Positions 9,291 to 19,400 of a stretch of DNA of 64,000 nt are shown piece after piece (within the stretch, counting starts at the first letter, position 1; each line of letters opens with the position of its first letter). The notes beneath the pieces are model-generated. The model ran no database searches and was not told where the DNA came from. It worked only from the letters and a program-made list of their open reading frames with translations. The stretch is from Morganella psychrotolerans (GTDB taxonomy: Bacteria > Pseudomonadota > Gammaproteobacteria > Enterobacterales > Enterobacteriaceae), in NCBI RefSeq assembly GCF_001676155.1, contig NZ_LZEW01000023.1, positions 62,001 through 126,000 on the forward strand. Reading direction: 5' to 3'. Position numbers and translations under genes: made by a program.

Positions 9291-10217
9291 TCAGAAAATG
9301 GAACGCCCGATTTTTGCAGATAACATCTCTAAGGCAGCGCAACCTGCCAAAGAGTTCCCTGAACCATCAAGTTCCGGTGACCAGACCACCACAGAAAACT
9401 CATTCGGCACCACACACACTATCCCGCCACCGACCCCGGATTTCCCCGGCATCCCGATGCGGAAAGCAAATTCACCCGACCCGTCATACATGCCGCAAGT
9501 CAGCATCAGCGCGTTAATCTGGCGTGACTGAAGCGGCGTGATGATAGCGTCACTCACACCCGGCGCATGGCCGCCATTCGCCAGATACGCAAAACAGGTC
9601 GCCAGTTCAGCACAATTCATCGACAGCGCACAATAGTGAAAATAGTTTTCCAGCACAGTCAGTACATTGTTTTCAAAATTACCAAACGATTTCATCAGAA
9701 ACGCAATCGCCGCATTGCGGCTGCCATGTTCCAGCTCTGAACGCGCAACCCGCAGGTCATAAGAGATATCATCATTGCCGGTCAGTTTGCGGACAAAGTC
9801 CAGCATCCGCTGACGTGGCGCACTCAGCCGTGACTGGAGCATATCGGCGATAATAATGGCGCCTGCATTAATAAACGGATTACGCGGGATCCCTTTTTCC
9901 ATCTCAAGCAAAACCAGAGAATTAAACGGCAGACCGGAAGGCTCTTTGCCGACACGCGCCCAGATTTCTGACTCGTTATAGCGCGTCAGTGCCAGCGTCA
10001 GGCTGAGCACTTTAGAGATGGACTGTATGGAAAACCGCTGATGTGCATCACCGGCAGTAAACATTTCACCATTCACAGTACAGACCGCTATTCCCAACTG
10101 GTGAGGCGATACCTCTGCCAGTGCGGGAATATAATCCGCCACTTTTCCCGTACCGATAAGAGGACGGACACGGTGTAAAATATCATCCAGTAATTCATGA
10201 CTAAAGTGTGTGGTCAC
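9291..10217 (-). CDS. glsB: Glutaminase
   Basis: This hydrolyses L-glutamine to glutamate and ammonia in the cytoplasm, with a serine-dependent beta-lactamase-like fold. With the GTG start at 10217 the protein has 308 residues, the family norm, and the catalytic pair falls at S66 and K69 (RFSIQSISK). This start is preceded by CTGGAG at a good distance. A longer TTG start at 10262 is unlikely. Other marks are [16 protein letters not shown] and KSGVGGGIV. It belongs to the yggL-glsB-yggN minus-strand series. Confidence 0.95.
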   Translation of the reverse strand: MTTHFSHELLDDILHRVRPLIGTGKVADYIPALAEVSPHQLGIAVCTVNGEMFTAGDAHQRFSIQSISKVLSLTLALTRYNESEIWARVGKEPSGLPFNSLVLLEMEKGIPRNPFINAGAIIIADMLQSRLSAPRQRMLDFVRKLTGNDDISYDLRVARSELEHGSRNAAIAFLMKSFGNFENNVLTVLENYFHYCALSMNCAELATCFAYLANGGHAPGVSDAIITPLQSRQINALMLTCGMYDGSGEFAFRIGMPGKSGVGGGIVCVVPNEFSVVVWSPELDGSGNSLAGCAALEMLSAKIGRSIF

Positions 10218-10270
10218 GGTTGTTACTCCAGAAGCACGGCGCCCCGGAAAGCCGGATGCCAAAGAGAGAT

Positions 10271-10294
10271 AAGGGCACCAAATTAGGTGCCCTT
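10271..10294 (-). terminator. Hairpin after yggL
   Basis: AAGGGCACC (10271-10279) pairs with GGTGCCCTT (10286-10294) across a 6-base loop between the yggL stop and the glsB start. The U-tract is weak (ATCTC on the minus strand), so it may be a partial terminator or an mRNA end stabiliser. Confidence 0.5.
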
Positions 10295-10323
10295 ATAATG
10301 ATTAGCGTGGTAAATAATTAATC

Positions 10324-10650
10324 TCAATCCCACCAGATATCGAACAATTCAGACATCTGAATGTTCTGCATACCTTTGTTTTTCAGCCAGTCACCCACCA
10401 TCTTGCGGTGTTCATCGGTACATTCGCCGATTTTTTCCAGACAGGCAAGACCTTCCCAGCTCATATAGCCGCTCGCGTCCAGTGCCAGGCCATTCGGCTC
10501 AATCACTTCAGCGATCAGTGCATCAACAGTACTGTCGACAACATTAATATCTGTTCCTTCCGGGAAATCCCACTTAAAAGAGAAACCCAGTTCGCGGAAC
10601 TCACCGATGTGCATTTTTTTCCGTAAACGACGACTGCGTTGTATTGCCAT
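10324..10650 (-). CDS. yggL: DUF469 protein YggL (50S-associated)
   Basis: A 108-residue basic-then-acidic protein of the YggL family (DUF469), reported to associate with the 50S subunit. The start [18 protein letters not shown] is the family signature. Its ATG overlaps the trmB stop by one base (TAATG), so it is coupled to the tRNA methyltransferase, as in E. coli. Confidence 0.95.
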   Translation of the reverse strand: MAIQRSRRLRKKMHIGEFRELGFSFKWDFPEGTDINVVDSTVDALIAEVIEPNGLALDASGYMSWEGLACLEKIGECTDEHRKMVGDWLKNKGMQNIQMSELFDIWWD

Positions 10651-11369
10651 TATTTCATCCTCTCAAACATCAGATCCCAGACACCATGCCCTAAGCGATG
10701 GCCGCGTTTTTCAAACTTGGTAACCGGCCGGGTATCCGGGCGCGGTACATAATCTTGTGTTGCCGAGATATTGCCATAGCCCGGCGCCTGAGTCATTACC
10801 TCAAGCATGTGTTTTGCATACGGCTGCCAGTCGGTCGCCATATGAAAGATACCACCCTGAGTCAGTTTTCCGCGCAGTTTTTCCGCAAACGGCAACTGAA
10901 CAATACGTCGTTTATTGTGACGGGTCTTATGCCATGGATCAGGGAAAAACAGCTGCACCATATGCAGGCTGTTATCCGGGATCATTTTATCCAGTGCTTC
11001 GATAGCATCATGGCACATAACGCGCAGATTGGTCACACCGGCGTCCTGTGCATCAGCCAGACACGCCCCCACCCCCGGCCCGTGAACTTCAATACCCAGA
11101 TAGTTTTTTTCCGGATTTTGTTTCGCCATTTCGACCAGCGATGTTCCCATGCCAAAGCCGATTTCGAGTGTAACCGGCGCATCGCGCCCGAACAGCACGG
11201 TGAAATCCAGCAGTTCCGGTGTGAAATCCACCCCCACGGAAGGCCATAATTCAGTCATTGCCTCTTCCTGACGTTTAGTCAGACGCCCCTGACGGCGCAC
11301 AAAGCTGCGGACCCGGCGCATAGCTCTGCCGTCTTCATCAAATTCAGGCGAAATTACATTGTTCATCAT
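10650..11369 (-). CDS. trmB: tRNA (guanine-N7-)-methyltransferase
   Basis: TrmB makes m7G46 in the variable loop of tRNAs, using S-adenosylmethionine. The SAM motif is [15 protein letters not shown], with the family segments [30 protein letters not shown] and the C-terminal [18 protein letters not shown] chose the ATG at 11369, giving 239 residues as in E. coli. An upstream ATG at 11501 would add a Cys-rich stretch not found in the family. It is divergent from mutY. Confidence 0.96.
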   Translation of the reverse strand: MMNNVISPEFDEDGRAMRRVRSFVRRQGRLTKRQEEAMTELWPSVGVDFTPELLDFTVLFGRDAPVTLEIGFGMGTSLVEMAKQNPEKNYLGIEVHGPGVGACLADAQDAGVTNLRVMCHDAIEALDKMIPDNSLHMVQLFFPDPWHKTRHNKRRIVQLPFAEKLRGKLTQGGIFHMATDWQPYAKHMLEVMTQAPGYGNISATQDYVPRPDTRPVTKFEKRGHRLGHGVWDLMFERMK

Positions 11370-11596
11370 AAGGTTTGCTGTCAGTGTTCCGGCAAAAATA
11401 TAGCATAACGTGTCCGGCAGGGAGATATTCTCCGAACTACAGGCACGCGAAAAGTGCGCCAAGTTTAGCAAGAGACAGCACACTTCGCACCGGTTAATCA
11501 TACCTTTTGCACAATTTCCGGTAAAAGTTGGTTTACAGTCGCAAAACAGTATGCTGGAATCCCAGACAATTAAAATTATTCAATAATTATATTCCA

Positions 11597-12634
11597 ATGG
11601 ATGCACTGCAATTTTCGCAATCAGTTCTGACGTGGTATCACCGCTACGGCAGAAAAACCCTGCCATGGCAGCAGGAAAAAAGCCCTTATCATGTCTGGCT
11701 CTCTGAAGTAATGCTGCAACAGACCCAGGTCGCAACGGTTATTCCGTATTTTAACCGCTTTATCGCCCGATTTCCGGCGATAACTGATTTAGCCGCTGCG
11801 CCAACGGATGAAGTGCTGCACCTGTGGACCGGTCTGGGTTATTACGCCCGCGCCCGTAACTTACATAAAGCAGCGCAGACTATCGCCACTGAGTTTGGCG
11901 GGCAGTTTCCGGTCACATTTGAGGATGTTGTTGCTCTCCCGGGTGTCGGGCGCTCAACAGCGGGTGCAATTTTATCATTATCGCAAAACCAGCATTTCCC
12001 GATTCTGGACGGTAACGTCAAGCGGGTGCTGGCGCGTTGCTATGCCATTGACGGCTGGCCGGGCAAAAAAGATGTCGAAAACCGGCTGTGGGATATTTCA
12101 ACCCGCGTCACGCCGGCAGACGGTGTGCAGTATTTTAATCAGGCGATGATGGATTTGGGTGCGATGGTCTGCACCCGCAGCAAGCCAAAATGTGATTTGT
12201 GTCCGCTGCAAAGCGGCTGTATCGCCTATGCGCAGCATAATCCGACCGCCTGGCCGGGCAAAAAACCGAAAAAAACCATTCCGGAAAAAACAGCTTATTT
12301 TCTTATCATGCAACAGGATAATGAGATCTGGCTGGAAAAACGCCCCGCAAAAGGAATCTGGGGCGGGTTATACAGTTTTCCGCAATTTGAAACCGAAGAT
12401 GCCCTGCATGAATGGCTGGCGCAACAGCATGTCCGCCATACTCCCCTGCAGCAACTGATTGCATTCCGTCATACATTCAGTCATTTTCATCTGGATATTG
12501 TTCCCGTTGCCACAAACATCACTGATCGCACTGCTGTCCGGGACGGCAGCGACGGGATTTGGTATAACAGCCAAAATCCACCGGCAATCGGCCTTGCCGC
12601 ACCGGTGGACAACCTGCTAAAGCAAATCGGGTAA
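11597..12634 (+). CDS. mutY: Adenine DNA glycosylase MutY
   Basis: MutY removes A mispaired with 8-oxoG. The chosen ATG at 11597 gives 345 residues starting [11 protein letters not shown], matching the family; a frame extension to 11528 is not conserved. The catalytic Glu is in [12 protein letters not shown] and the helix-hairpin-helix is [12 protein letters not shown] with the Asp in [10 protein letters not shown]. The 4Fe-4S loop is C-X6-C-X2-C-X5-C ([17 protein letters not shown]). A C-terminal Nudix-like 8-oxoG recognition domain follows. It leads the operon mutY-yggX-mltC. Confidence 0.97.
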   Translation: MDALQFSQSVLTWYHRYGRKTLPWQQEKSPYHVWLSEVMLQQTQVATVIPYFNRFIARFPAITDLAAAPTDEVLHLWTGLGYYARARNLHKAAQTIATEFGGQFPVTFEDVVALPGVGRSTAGAILSLSQNQHFPILDGNVKRVLARCYAIDGWPGKKDVENRLWDISTRVTPADGVQYFNQAMMDLGAMVCTRSKPKCDLCPLQSGCIAYAQHNPTAWPGKKPKKTIPEKTAYFLIMQQDNEIWLEKRPAKGIWGGLYSFPQFETEDALHEWLAQQHVRHTPLQQLIAFRHTFSHFHLDIVPVATNITDRTAVRDGSDGIWYNSQNPPAIGLAAPVDNLLKQIG

Positions 12635-12658
12635 ATACCCCATTTTTAAGGATGTTAC

Positions 12659-12931
12659 ATGAGCCGAACTATTTTTTGCACCTTTCTTCAGCGCGATGCC
12701 GATGGTCAGGACTTCCAGCTTTATCCGGGAGAATTAGGCAAGCGTATTTTCAATGAGATATCCAAAGAAGCCTGGCAACAGTGGATGTCAAAACAAACCA
12801 TGCTTATCAATGAGAAAAAACTCAGCACCATGAATCCCGATGATCGCAAGCTGCTTGAGCAGGAAATGGTCAATTTCCTGTTTGAAGGTCATGATATTCA
12901 TATTGAAGGCTACACACCGCCTGAGAAATAA
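12659..12931 (+). CDS. yggX: Probable Fe(2+)-trafficking protein YggX
   Basis: A 90-residue cytoplasmic protein that protects Fe-S clusters from oxidants. The start [19 protein letters not shown] includes the conserved C7, and YPGELGKRI and the closing [14 protein letters not shown] are family marks. It lies 24 bases after mutY, itself an Fe-S enzyme, and ahead of mltC, as in E. coli. Confidence 0.96.
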   Translation: MSRTIFCTFLQRDADGQDFQLYPGELGKRIFNEISKEAWQQWMSKQTMLINEKKLSTMNPDDRKLLEQEMVNFLFEGHDIHIEGYTPPEK

Positions 12932-12999
12932 TCCTGATATCAGAGCCGCTACCGGCTCTGATATTGTTTCTGAACCCGGACTTCATCGTATTTATACCC

Positions 13000-14077
13000 A
13001 TGAAAAAAAATTGTCACACTGATGATTATTGCACCGCTACTGGCTTCCTGCACCGGTTCGCAAGACCAGACGGATTACCGTCCTGAGTATGTTAAGGATA
13101 CCAACGGATTTGATATTCTGATGGGGCAGTTCGCCCATAACATAGAAAATATCTGGGGAATGAAAGAGGTTCTGATTGCCGGACCAAAAGATTACGTCAA
13201 ATATACCGATCAATATCAGACCCGCTCTCACATTAACTTTGATGCGGGTACAGTAACCATTGAAACCATTGCCGGGACAGAGGCAGAAGCGCACCTGCGC
13301 CAGGCGATTATCAGCACATTACTGATGGGCGAAGACCCGGGATCGGTTGACCTTTATTCCGATGCTAACGATGTCACCATCAGTAAAGAACCGTTCCTGT
13401 TTGGTCAGGTGCTGGACAATGAAGGGCAGCCGGTCCGCTGGGAATGGCGCGCCACCAAATTTGCCGATTATCTGGTTACCAGTAAATTGCAGCGCCGCCA
13501 GTCCGGTTCGCAGATGATTAGCTACATCACACTGAAACTGGTACCAAACCATCTCGATCAGCGTGCACACAAATATCTGCCGTTTATCCGTCAGGCTTCG
13601 GCAAAATATGGTGTGGAAGAATCACTGATTCTGGCCATTATGCAGACTGAATCCAGCTTCAACCCGTATGCCGTCAGCCGTTCTGATGCGCTGGGTCTGA
13701 TGCAGATCATGCCGAATACCGCCGGACGTGACGTGTTTAAATCACAAGGTCGTTCCGGTGTACCGAACAGAAACTATCTGTTTGATCCGGCAAGTAATAT
13801 CGATACCGGGACTGCCTATCTGGCTATCCTGCAAAATACGTATCTTGGCGAGATAAGCAACCCGACCTCGCGACGTTACGCCGTCATCACCGCTTACAAC
13901 GGCGGCGCGGGCAGTGTGTTGCGCGTATTCCACAGTGATAAAAAACAGGCCGCCCGCATCATCAGCGGCATGGAGCCGGGTAAAGTGTATGAAACACTGA
14001 CAACAAAACACCCGTCAGGCGAGTCCCGCAATTATCTGCGTAAAGTTAACGATCTCCAGAAAGGTTATCGTCGTTAA
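13000..14077 (+). CDS. mltC: Membrane-bound lytic murein transglycosylase C, leader out of frame
   Basis: MltC is an outer-membrane lipoprotein that cleaves peptidoglycan glycan strands to 1,6-anhydromuropeptides. The body has the DUF3393 N-domain ([19 protein letters not shown]) and a goose-type SLT domain with the catalytic Glu in [20 protein letters not shown] and [13 protein letters not shown]. The lipobox is LLASC. The ATG at 13000 is followed by eight A (13003-13010); seven would give the expected lipoprotein leader [17 protein letters not shown]. As written, the frame can only start at the internal ATG at 13022, which halves the leader. Confidence 0.92.
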
Positions 14078-14081
14078 TTAT

Positions 14082-14112
14082 TTCTGCGGACGGGAATTTC
14101 CTGTCCGCAGAA
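14082..14112. terminator. Hairpin after mltC
   Basis: TTCTGCGGAC (14082-14091) pairs with GTCCGCAGAA (14103-14112) five bases past the mltC stop. The tract after it is A-rich on the + strand, so it is a stable 3' hairpin rather than a textbook U-tract terminator. Confidence 0.5.
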
Positions 14113-14189
14113 AAAACAGATGTATTTGATTAAAAACTAAATAAATCGCAGAAAAAACCGTCACTTGACACAGTTTTAATGAAATAGGA

Positions 14190-14218
14190 TTGACGCTCAG
14201 GACAGAATCAGGTTTAAT
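14190..14218 (+). promoter_or_regulatory. Promoter of the tRNA-Phe gene
   Basis: TTGACG (14190-14195) and TTTAAT (14213-14218) are 17 bases apart, with the tRNA starting 11 bases past the -10 box. A second TTGACA lies at 14165-14170. Confidence 0.75.
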
Positions 14219-14228
14219 ACGTCCCGTT

Positions 14229-14304
14229 GCCCGGATAGCTCAGTCGGTAGAGCAGGGGATTGAAAATCCCCGTGTCCGTGGTTCGATTCCGCGTCCGGGC
14301 ACCA
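14229..14304 (+). tRNA. tRNA-Phe (anticodon GAA)
   Basis: A 76-base cloverleaf. The acceptor GCCCGGA pairs with TCCGGGC, the D-arm is GCTC...GAGC, the anticodon stem GGGGA/TCCCC holds GAA, the T-arm has GGTTCGATTCC, and CCA is encoded. tRNA-Phe genes are common integration sites for islands, and an integrase remnant and a CDI island lie immediately downstream. Confidence 0.98.
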
Positions 14305-14412
14305 ATTAATTCAGAACCGGCTTGTCAGTTAAACATGATGTTATCCTGACAGGTGCGAAAAAGAGCAAGGTAAAACATAAAGTAGCATTGTTACTCGTGT
14401 TTGAAAAAGCTC

Positions 14413-15242
14413 TCAAGAAAACAGACTTGTTCTAGCAAGTCTGTTTTTTTTATGCGTGCGAGTTTTACAGATCTTCCCCGTCAAAGTCAAACTTAGTCTG
14501 TTCGTTCCTCCTTTAAGGGCTACATCAGCTCGGTTTACCTTCCGAAATAAATCAGCTTTTACAACGGGTTTGCGGGCAACATTGCGATAGCGGTCAATCG
14601 CAGATTTCAGATCCGGTCTGTCCACCAGGCGACCGCTCTGCGCAATCGCCACTGTCAGGGCGTGATTTACTGCGTGCAGTATTTTCTCTTGGTCAGTCAC
14701 TGTCATATCACGCGGCTTTCCGCCCTTTGTGCCGAATACCACACGAACCCTCGCCTCTCCGCGCAGCAGCGCCTGTTGCCATGTTTTCAGCGACTTCACC
14801 GACTGCACTGCTTCCTCCGTTCTCAACCCAAAGCAGCGGGCGAGTTGCAGTGCCGCCGCCACACCGGAGTCTTGTTTTTCTGCACAGGAAACCGCAGCCC
14901 GATAGCACTCCGCACTGATGGCAATCTTAGTACCGTCACGGCTCGCACCAGCCAACCCGAGGGCTTTATTGCTCAGTTTCTCATGCTGCGGATCAGCCAG
15001 TTTTCCCCGACCGGCAACGGTTAAAATATTTCTCACCCCGCCATCTCATTTTGCAGTGTGCGTGTTGAAATCCCCTCCGCCTGACAGCTCCGGATATATT
15101 TTTCAATATGATACGTTTTGATGTGTTTCACATCGCGGATCTGGATATTCAGCGCGGCCATCTTTGAACGATCAGCCACTGTTTTAAAACTGCCGCCGCC
15201 CTGCCGTGCAAGCGTGGTGAGTTGTTTGGTGAGTTTTGACAT
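14413..15242 (-). pseudogene. Decayed integrase (Integrase_1 / phage SAM-like type)
   Basis: Two adjoining frames form one protein. The first is 69 residues (MSKLTKQLTTLARQGGGSF, an N-terminal SAM-like DNA-binding domain). The second begins VRNILTVAGRGKLADPQH and continues with an integrase-type catalytic core (RCFGLRTEEAVQS, with a probable catalytic Arg). They are separated by a one-base loss in a G run near 15037: a fifth G would join NEMAG to VRNIL. The C-terminus is also cut, since the last 25 or so residues read through a terminator and the family's final Arg/Tyr region is missing. It sits next to tRNA-Phe and probably once mobilised this island. Confidence 0.75.
14420..14451 (+). terminator. 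Rho-independent terminator downstream of tRNA-Phe
   Basis: AACAGACTTG (14420-14429) pairs with CAAGTCTGTT (14436-14445) and is followed by eight T in all. It could end the tRNA transcript or a short RNA from 14305-14450. The integrase remnant's last codons run through it on the other strand, showing that its 3' end is not native. Confidence 0.8.
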
Positions 15243-15258
15243 GAGGGGGTATCCTTGA

Positions 15259-15513
15259 ACATGGATCGGTCTTCATTGTAAAACCGGTGTATTTAAGGAT
15301 TTTGGATGCATATTTGGCGAAAATGGAGAAGGAAGTATTTTTCGGGAAAGAAATGTTTTTCTGGTTTCAGGGCTGAAAGCCTTTGTCCAGTTCACCCTCA
15401 CATGCCTGGCTGATGAACTGACCATCCTGTTGGCTGACAACTATGCTGATACTGAAGGGAGACCGAGCCGCTTTATTTTTGAGTTTGGTGACCGCTTGAA
15501 CGGTCACCTTTAA
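15259..15513 (+). other. Unidentified 84-codon open stretch without a good start
   Basis: This stretch between the integrase and the immunity-like gene has no confident gene. One + strand frame is open for about 84 codons and ends at 15513. The peptide has protein-like composition (LTCLADELTILLADNYADTE, then RFIFEFGDRLNGHL) but no ATG and no recognised relatives. It may be the relic of a mobile-element gene. Confidence 0.2.
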
Positions 15514-15558
15514 TACAGCGGCGATTACACAGAATTACTTACAAAATCATCAATTACC

Positions 15559-16044
15559 CTATCCTGTCGTTGTCGTTGTCGTTGTCGTTGTGAAATTATC
15601 TTTTTTTTCCATAACCAAACAATTTTCTGGAGGTAAGCTTTTGATTAAAAACTCAATTGTTCCTTTTGGATACCTAAACTCCATAAAGTTTTCTTCAAAA
15701 TCAACCGTATAAATTAAGCGTTCTTCGTCACCATCAAAACCAAGCCAAAATACACACCCGTAATCATGTAATTCAGCACCATTCAAAGATATCAATTTAT
15801 CTGACATTCCCTCTGAAAAATCCATTTTTTCAATAGGAGTATCACCAATATCAGGTATTTTATTTTTTAAACCGTTACTTAAACTCTCTTTCAAGGAAGA
15901 TATCACAACATAGAGATCTATAGTAATTCCCCTGCCGGGAATTAAACGATCGTTAATGATGAAGTTAAAAACCCCGCTAGGAGAACATAAAATATCAATT
16001 TGTTCCAATTGCACTGCAATCTGATAAGGGTTACCAATAATCAT
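15559..16044 (-). CDS. Imm42-like orphan immunity protein (tentative)
   Basis: A 161-residue soluble protein starting MIIGNPYQIAVQLEQIDIL, with a GVFNFIINDRLIPGRG segment. This pattern resembles the Imm42 family of polymorphic-toxin immunity proteins, but the assignment is from memory only. It lies downstream of an orphan CdiA module, where unused immunity genes collect. The listed C-terminus is a run of Thr encoded by a hexanucleotide repeat. If the eight A at 15601-15608 were seven, the frame would instead read KKIISQ(RQ)n and stop at 15525. The coding is AT-rich compared with the core genes, as is usual for acquired immunity genes. Confidence 0.5.
   Translation of the reverse strand: MIIGNPYQIAVQLEQIDILCSPSGVFNFIINDRLIPGRGITIDLYVVISSLKESLSNGLKNKIPDIGDTPIEKMDFSEGMSDKLISLNGAELHDYGCVFWLGFDGDEERLIYTVDFEENFMEFRYPKGTIEFLIKSLPPENCLVMEKKDNFTTTTTTTTTG
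15565..15590. repeat. Hexanucleotide tandem repeat (TGTCGT)4
   Basis: Four perfect TGTCGT units and a partial fifth sit in the 3' end of the immunity-like gene. Being multiples of six, changes in copy number keep frame and would add or remove Thr-Thr (or Gln-Arg in the alternative frame). Confidence 0.8.
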
Positions 16045-16190
16045 TTAATTTTCTAACCCTCATCAATTTTATCACCTGTGATTCCCTTACCTATTAAATA
16101 AAATGCTAAAGTTGCATCTAAATCTACCAGGCTTGCCATTATCCAAAAATGAGTTGAGACCAAATGTATGATTCTCAACTGTATACTTGG

Positions 16191-16430
16191 TTACCTCTTA
16201 CGCCAATAACGCGTAAACCATGAAGCACCCCCAAGTACAGGACCTATTATCAATGCCAGCCTCCCTGATTCACTTACATACTCTAAAGGAAATGTAAATT
16301 CAGAATTCATAAATAACCATACGTAAACCCTACCAATAAAAAATGCAAAAATTCCCATGGAAAACATTGCGATAACCCACAGTATTGTTATAAAAACCCA
16401 ATAAATAAGTTTCTCAGTTTTTAGGTGCAT
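16191..16430 (-). CDS. Small two-helix membrane protein, probable immunity to the orphan CdiA tip
   Basis: A 79-residue protein with two predicted membrane segments (about 10-35 and 57-72) and a positively charged end (RYWRKR). Its ATG lies inside the orphan toxin frame and overlaps that stop by 17 bases, so the two are translationally coupled. It is related to the membrane protein after the main cdiA (20209-20463). Both have an acidic/aromatic loop and then an 'xLIxGPxxGxxxW' segment ([14 protein letters not shown] here). By position and kinship I infer a CdiI-type immunity protein. No named family is recognised. Confidence 0.6.
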   Translation of the reverse strand: MHLKTEKLIYWVFITILWVIAMFSMGIFAFFIGRVYVWLFMNSEFTFPLEYVSESGRLALIIGPVLGGASWFTRYWRKR

Positions 16431-19400
16431 TATTTTCTTCCTGTGATTTTTTAACTTCCCCTTGAATCAAACTATTAGTAACCTCGGTAGTTAATGAAGA
16501 ACCAACATTCCCTGCAATCCCTGGTGTTTTAGCGGGCATCATATCTTTCGATAAACCTAATTGCCCCTGAATCGCTCCACCTTGAAGTTTTGGATTATAT
16601 TTAGGATCAAATCCATCAGATACCCAATATCCCCATTTATTAGAACCTAACTTAATTAGTTTACCAGTGCTATAACCAAAGCCAGCTCCGAGGCCTGATA
16701 TAGTGGCCCCCATCAAAGGATCTTCATCTTTTAACCAACTAGACGCAGCACCTCCAGTTGCATTCCACCCCACCGTACCAATTAAACCGGTATTGGCAGT
16801 TAAAGCCCCTACGTAAGAAGCAATCAAAACATCTTCGGGATTAATTTCCCCAGTCAATATATATTGGATGCCAGCATTAGCACTACCTCCTATCGCAGCT
16901 GTTAATTGCATCCCCCCCGGTAAATAAATGAGCCCTCCACTTGCAAGCGCCATCACATAAGCTCTATTCGCTGCCATTCCTCTAAGACAAGATTCTGAAT
17001 CAGGGTTATCAGCACAGGACATCACATCTTTTCCGTGAGCTTGCACATATTGGGTATGTGTTATTTCATTTCCACCGAATAAGTTATTCTCAACCGCATT
17101 CTTCGCCGTCTGCGAACCGCTGATGCCGCCTGCGGCTGAGTCTGAGGCAATGCCGCCCGCCAGACCACCTGCCAGGGTGGAGAGCTGGCTGAGTTGGGTT
17201 TTTTCGTCAGCGTTCAGGTCACTCACTTTTTTGTTAAAGAGCAGGTCGGCGATGACCGGTGCTGCCAGTTCACCGGTCAGGGCACCTGCCGCTCCGCCGG
17301 TGACACTGCCGCCGTTCATTTCTGCCAGCACGCCGCCGAGCAGTGCATGTGCCACCAGGTTGGTTGCTTTTTCATCCGGTGTCAGCTGTTCATAGCTTTT
17401 ACCATGATAGGTCAGGTCTTTTACCATTCCCGCCAGATAAGGCGCGGCACCGTTAGCAATGGCCGCTTTGACATCTCCGCCTGCCAGCCCCTGGAATGCC
17501 GCAACCACCGCCGTGACCGCCTGCCGCTCTTTACCACCGACCTGCTGCCCGTTTTTTGTCAGGGCGTCACTGACACGTTCATTATAGTACTTATCAGCTT
17601 CGCTTTTTAATACCGCGTCATAGCTGGTTTTTGTATCGCCTTTCCCGCGCAGTTTGCTTAACTCGGCGTCAGCATTTTCTTTTATCTGCGCTTTTGCACT
17701 CTCCGCCTTCAGTTTTTCTGTCGCTTCGCGCATCGCGTCAATTTTGGCATTGGTATCATAGATATCCAGCACCTGCGTTCCGATATCCGCGATAGCCTGT
17801 GCCTGCTGCAGACGCTTCTGCTCTTTTTCTTTGTCAAAAATCTGATTGAGCGCTGTGTGTGCGTGGTCTGTGTCACGGCTCAGGTCTGCCGTGTCCTGTT
17901 TCTGGTTTTCTGTGTCGCGGATAATCCATTTGCCGTCCGAGACCGCCGCATGGGTGGTATTGCTCTCTTTGCCGCTGCTGTTGACGCCCACCAGGGTGTT
18001 TGAGGTCAGATTGGAGACCAGCTGGCTGCCCGCCCCGCCGAACCCGCCGGAACTGAAGCCCGCACTCTGGTGTTCAACTTTATATTCTGCTTTATTTTCA
18101 ATATCATTAAAGCCCAGCGTGCCGGTATCAAGGCGGTTTTTGTCCTTGTCCGCCGTTGAGGCAATGACCGCGCCGTCCAGCTGTGTGTGTTTGCCGGTGG
18201 TGATGTCATAGCCGCCTTTTCCGGCAAACAGCCCGGTCTGCTCCTGCACGGAGTCATAGGTACTGTGCATCTTGTCACGGCTGACGTTCACACTGGCTGA
18301 GCCGCTCATGGAGCCGTAAGTGAAGCTGGCTCCGGCGCTGACATTCTGCTGTTTGCTGTCGTAGTTGTCGCTGTCCTGTTCACTTTCCAGCGTCAGGTTG
18401 CGCCCGGTATTGACGGTAATCTGTTCACCGCTGACCTGCGCCCCTCTGAGGGTCGTGTCCTGTCCGGATTTCAGCGTGACCTGATGCCCGGCGTCAATCA
18501 CCGTTTCCCGGTGGGTGAGACCATCGCCTTTCTCACTGCCTTTTCCGGCATTGACACCGGCGGAGAATTTAATGCCCCAGCCGCCCTGACCGACAGTAAT
18601 ACCCACGCCGAGATTGCCGCCTTTGCTGCTGTTTTTCCCGTCAGTTTTCTGCATCTCTTCCGCAGACGTCAGGGTGATGTCACGGGTGGCATCCAGCACA
18701 ACATCGCGCCCGGCTTTTACATCACTGCCCTGAATGAGAATATCGCCTTTGTCCTGCGTTTTATCACCGGTCGCCGTGATACGGATATCACGCCCGGCAC
18801 CCAGTTGCCCGCCCTGTGCGTCAGTACGGTCGGTGCGGGTTTCTGATTTTGAGGACTGACTGCCGTAAGAAATCTGAATACCGATAACATTATCCGGTTT
18901 TTCAGCATTGCCGCCCGCACCATTAACGGCATCGGCTTTATCAGAGGCCGCGTTACTCATGTCCCACGACTGTTTGCCCTGGTAACCGGACAGCACAGCC
19001 TGCGTACCTTTCAGTGCTTTCAGGCGGTCATCATCCGTGTCTTTCGAGTCCTGTGCTGCCTGCACGGCCGTGTTCATGGCACTGCCGACGGTGCCGCTCA
19101 GGGAGAGTGTCAGCCCGCTCTGCTTCATCTCGGTTTTGGTCAGTTCCGTACGGGTGTTTTCAGCTGCGGTGACCGCGACAGACTGCCCGGTGAGACTGAT
19201 GTCTTTTTTCGCCACCACATCACTGCCGTGAACGGTGAGATTTTCTCCGGCGGTCAGGCTGACACTGCCGTCCGTGCTGCCCAGCGTGCTGCCTTTGTGC
19301 AGCTGACTGTCGCTGTCAGTGGTCTGTTTCAGGGACTGCTTGCCGATGGTAAAACCAATCCCGCCGGAGCTCAGCAGACCGGATTTTTTCTCCTCGCGAA

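Noticed and set aside
15565..15590. Contingency-type repeat that could switch the gene off
   Set aside because: The unit is six bases, so changes in copy number keep the reading frame; it can change the tail but not switch expression.
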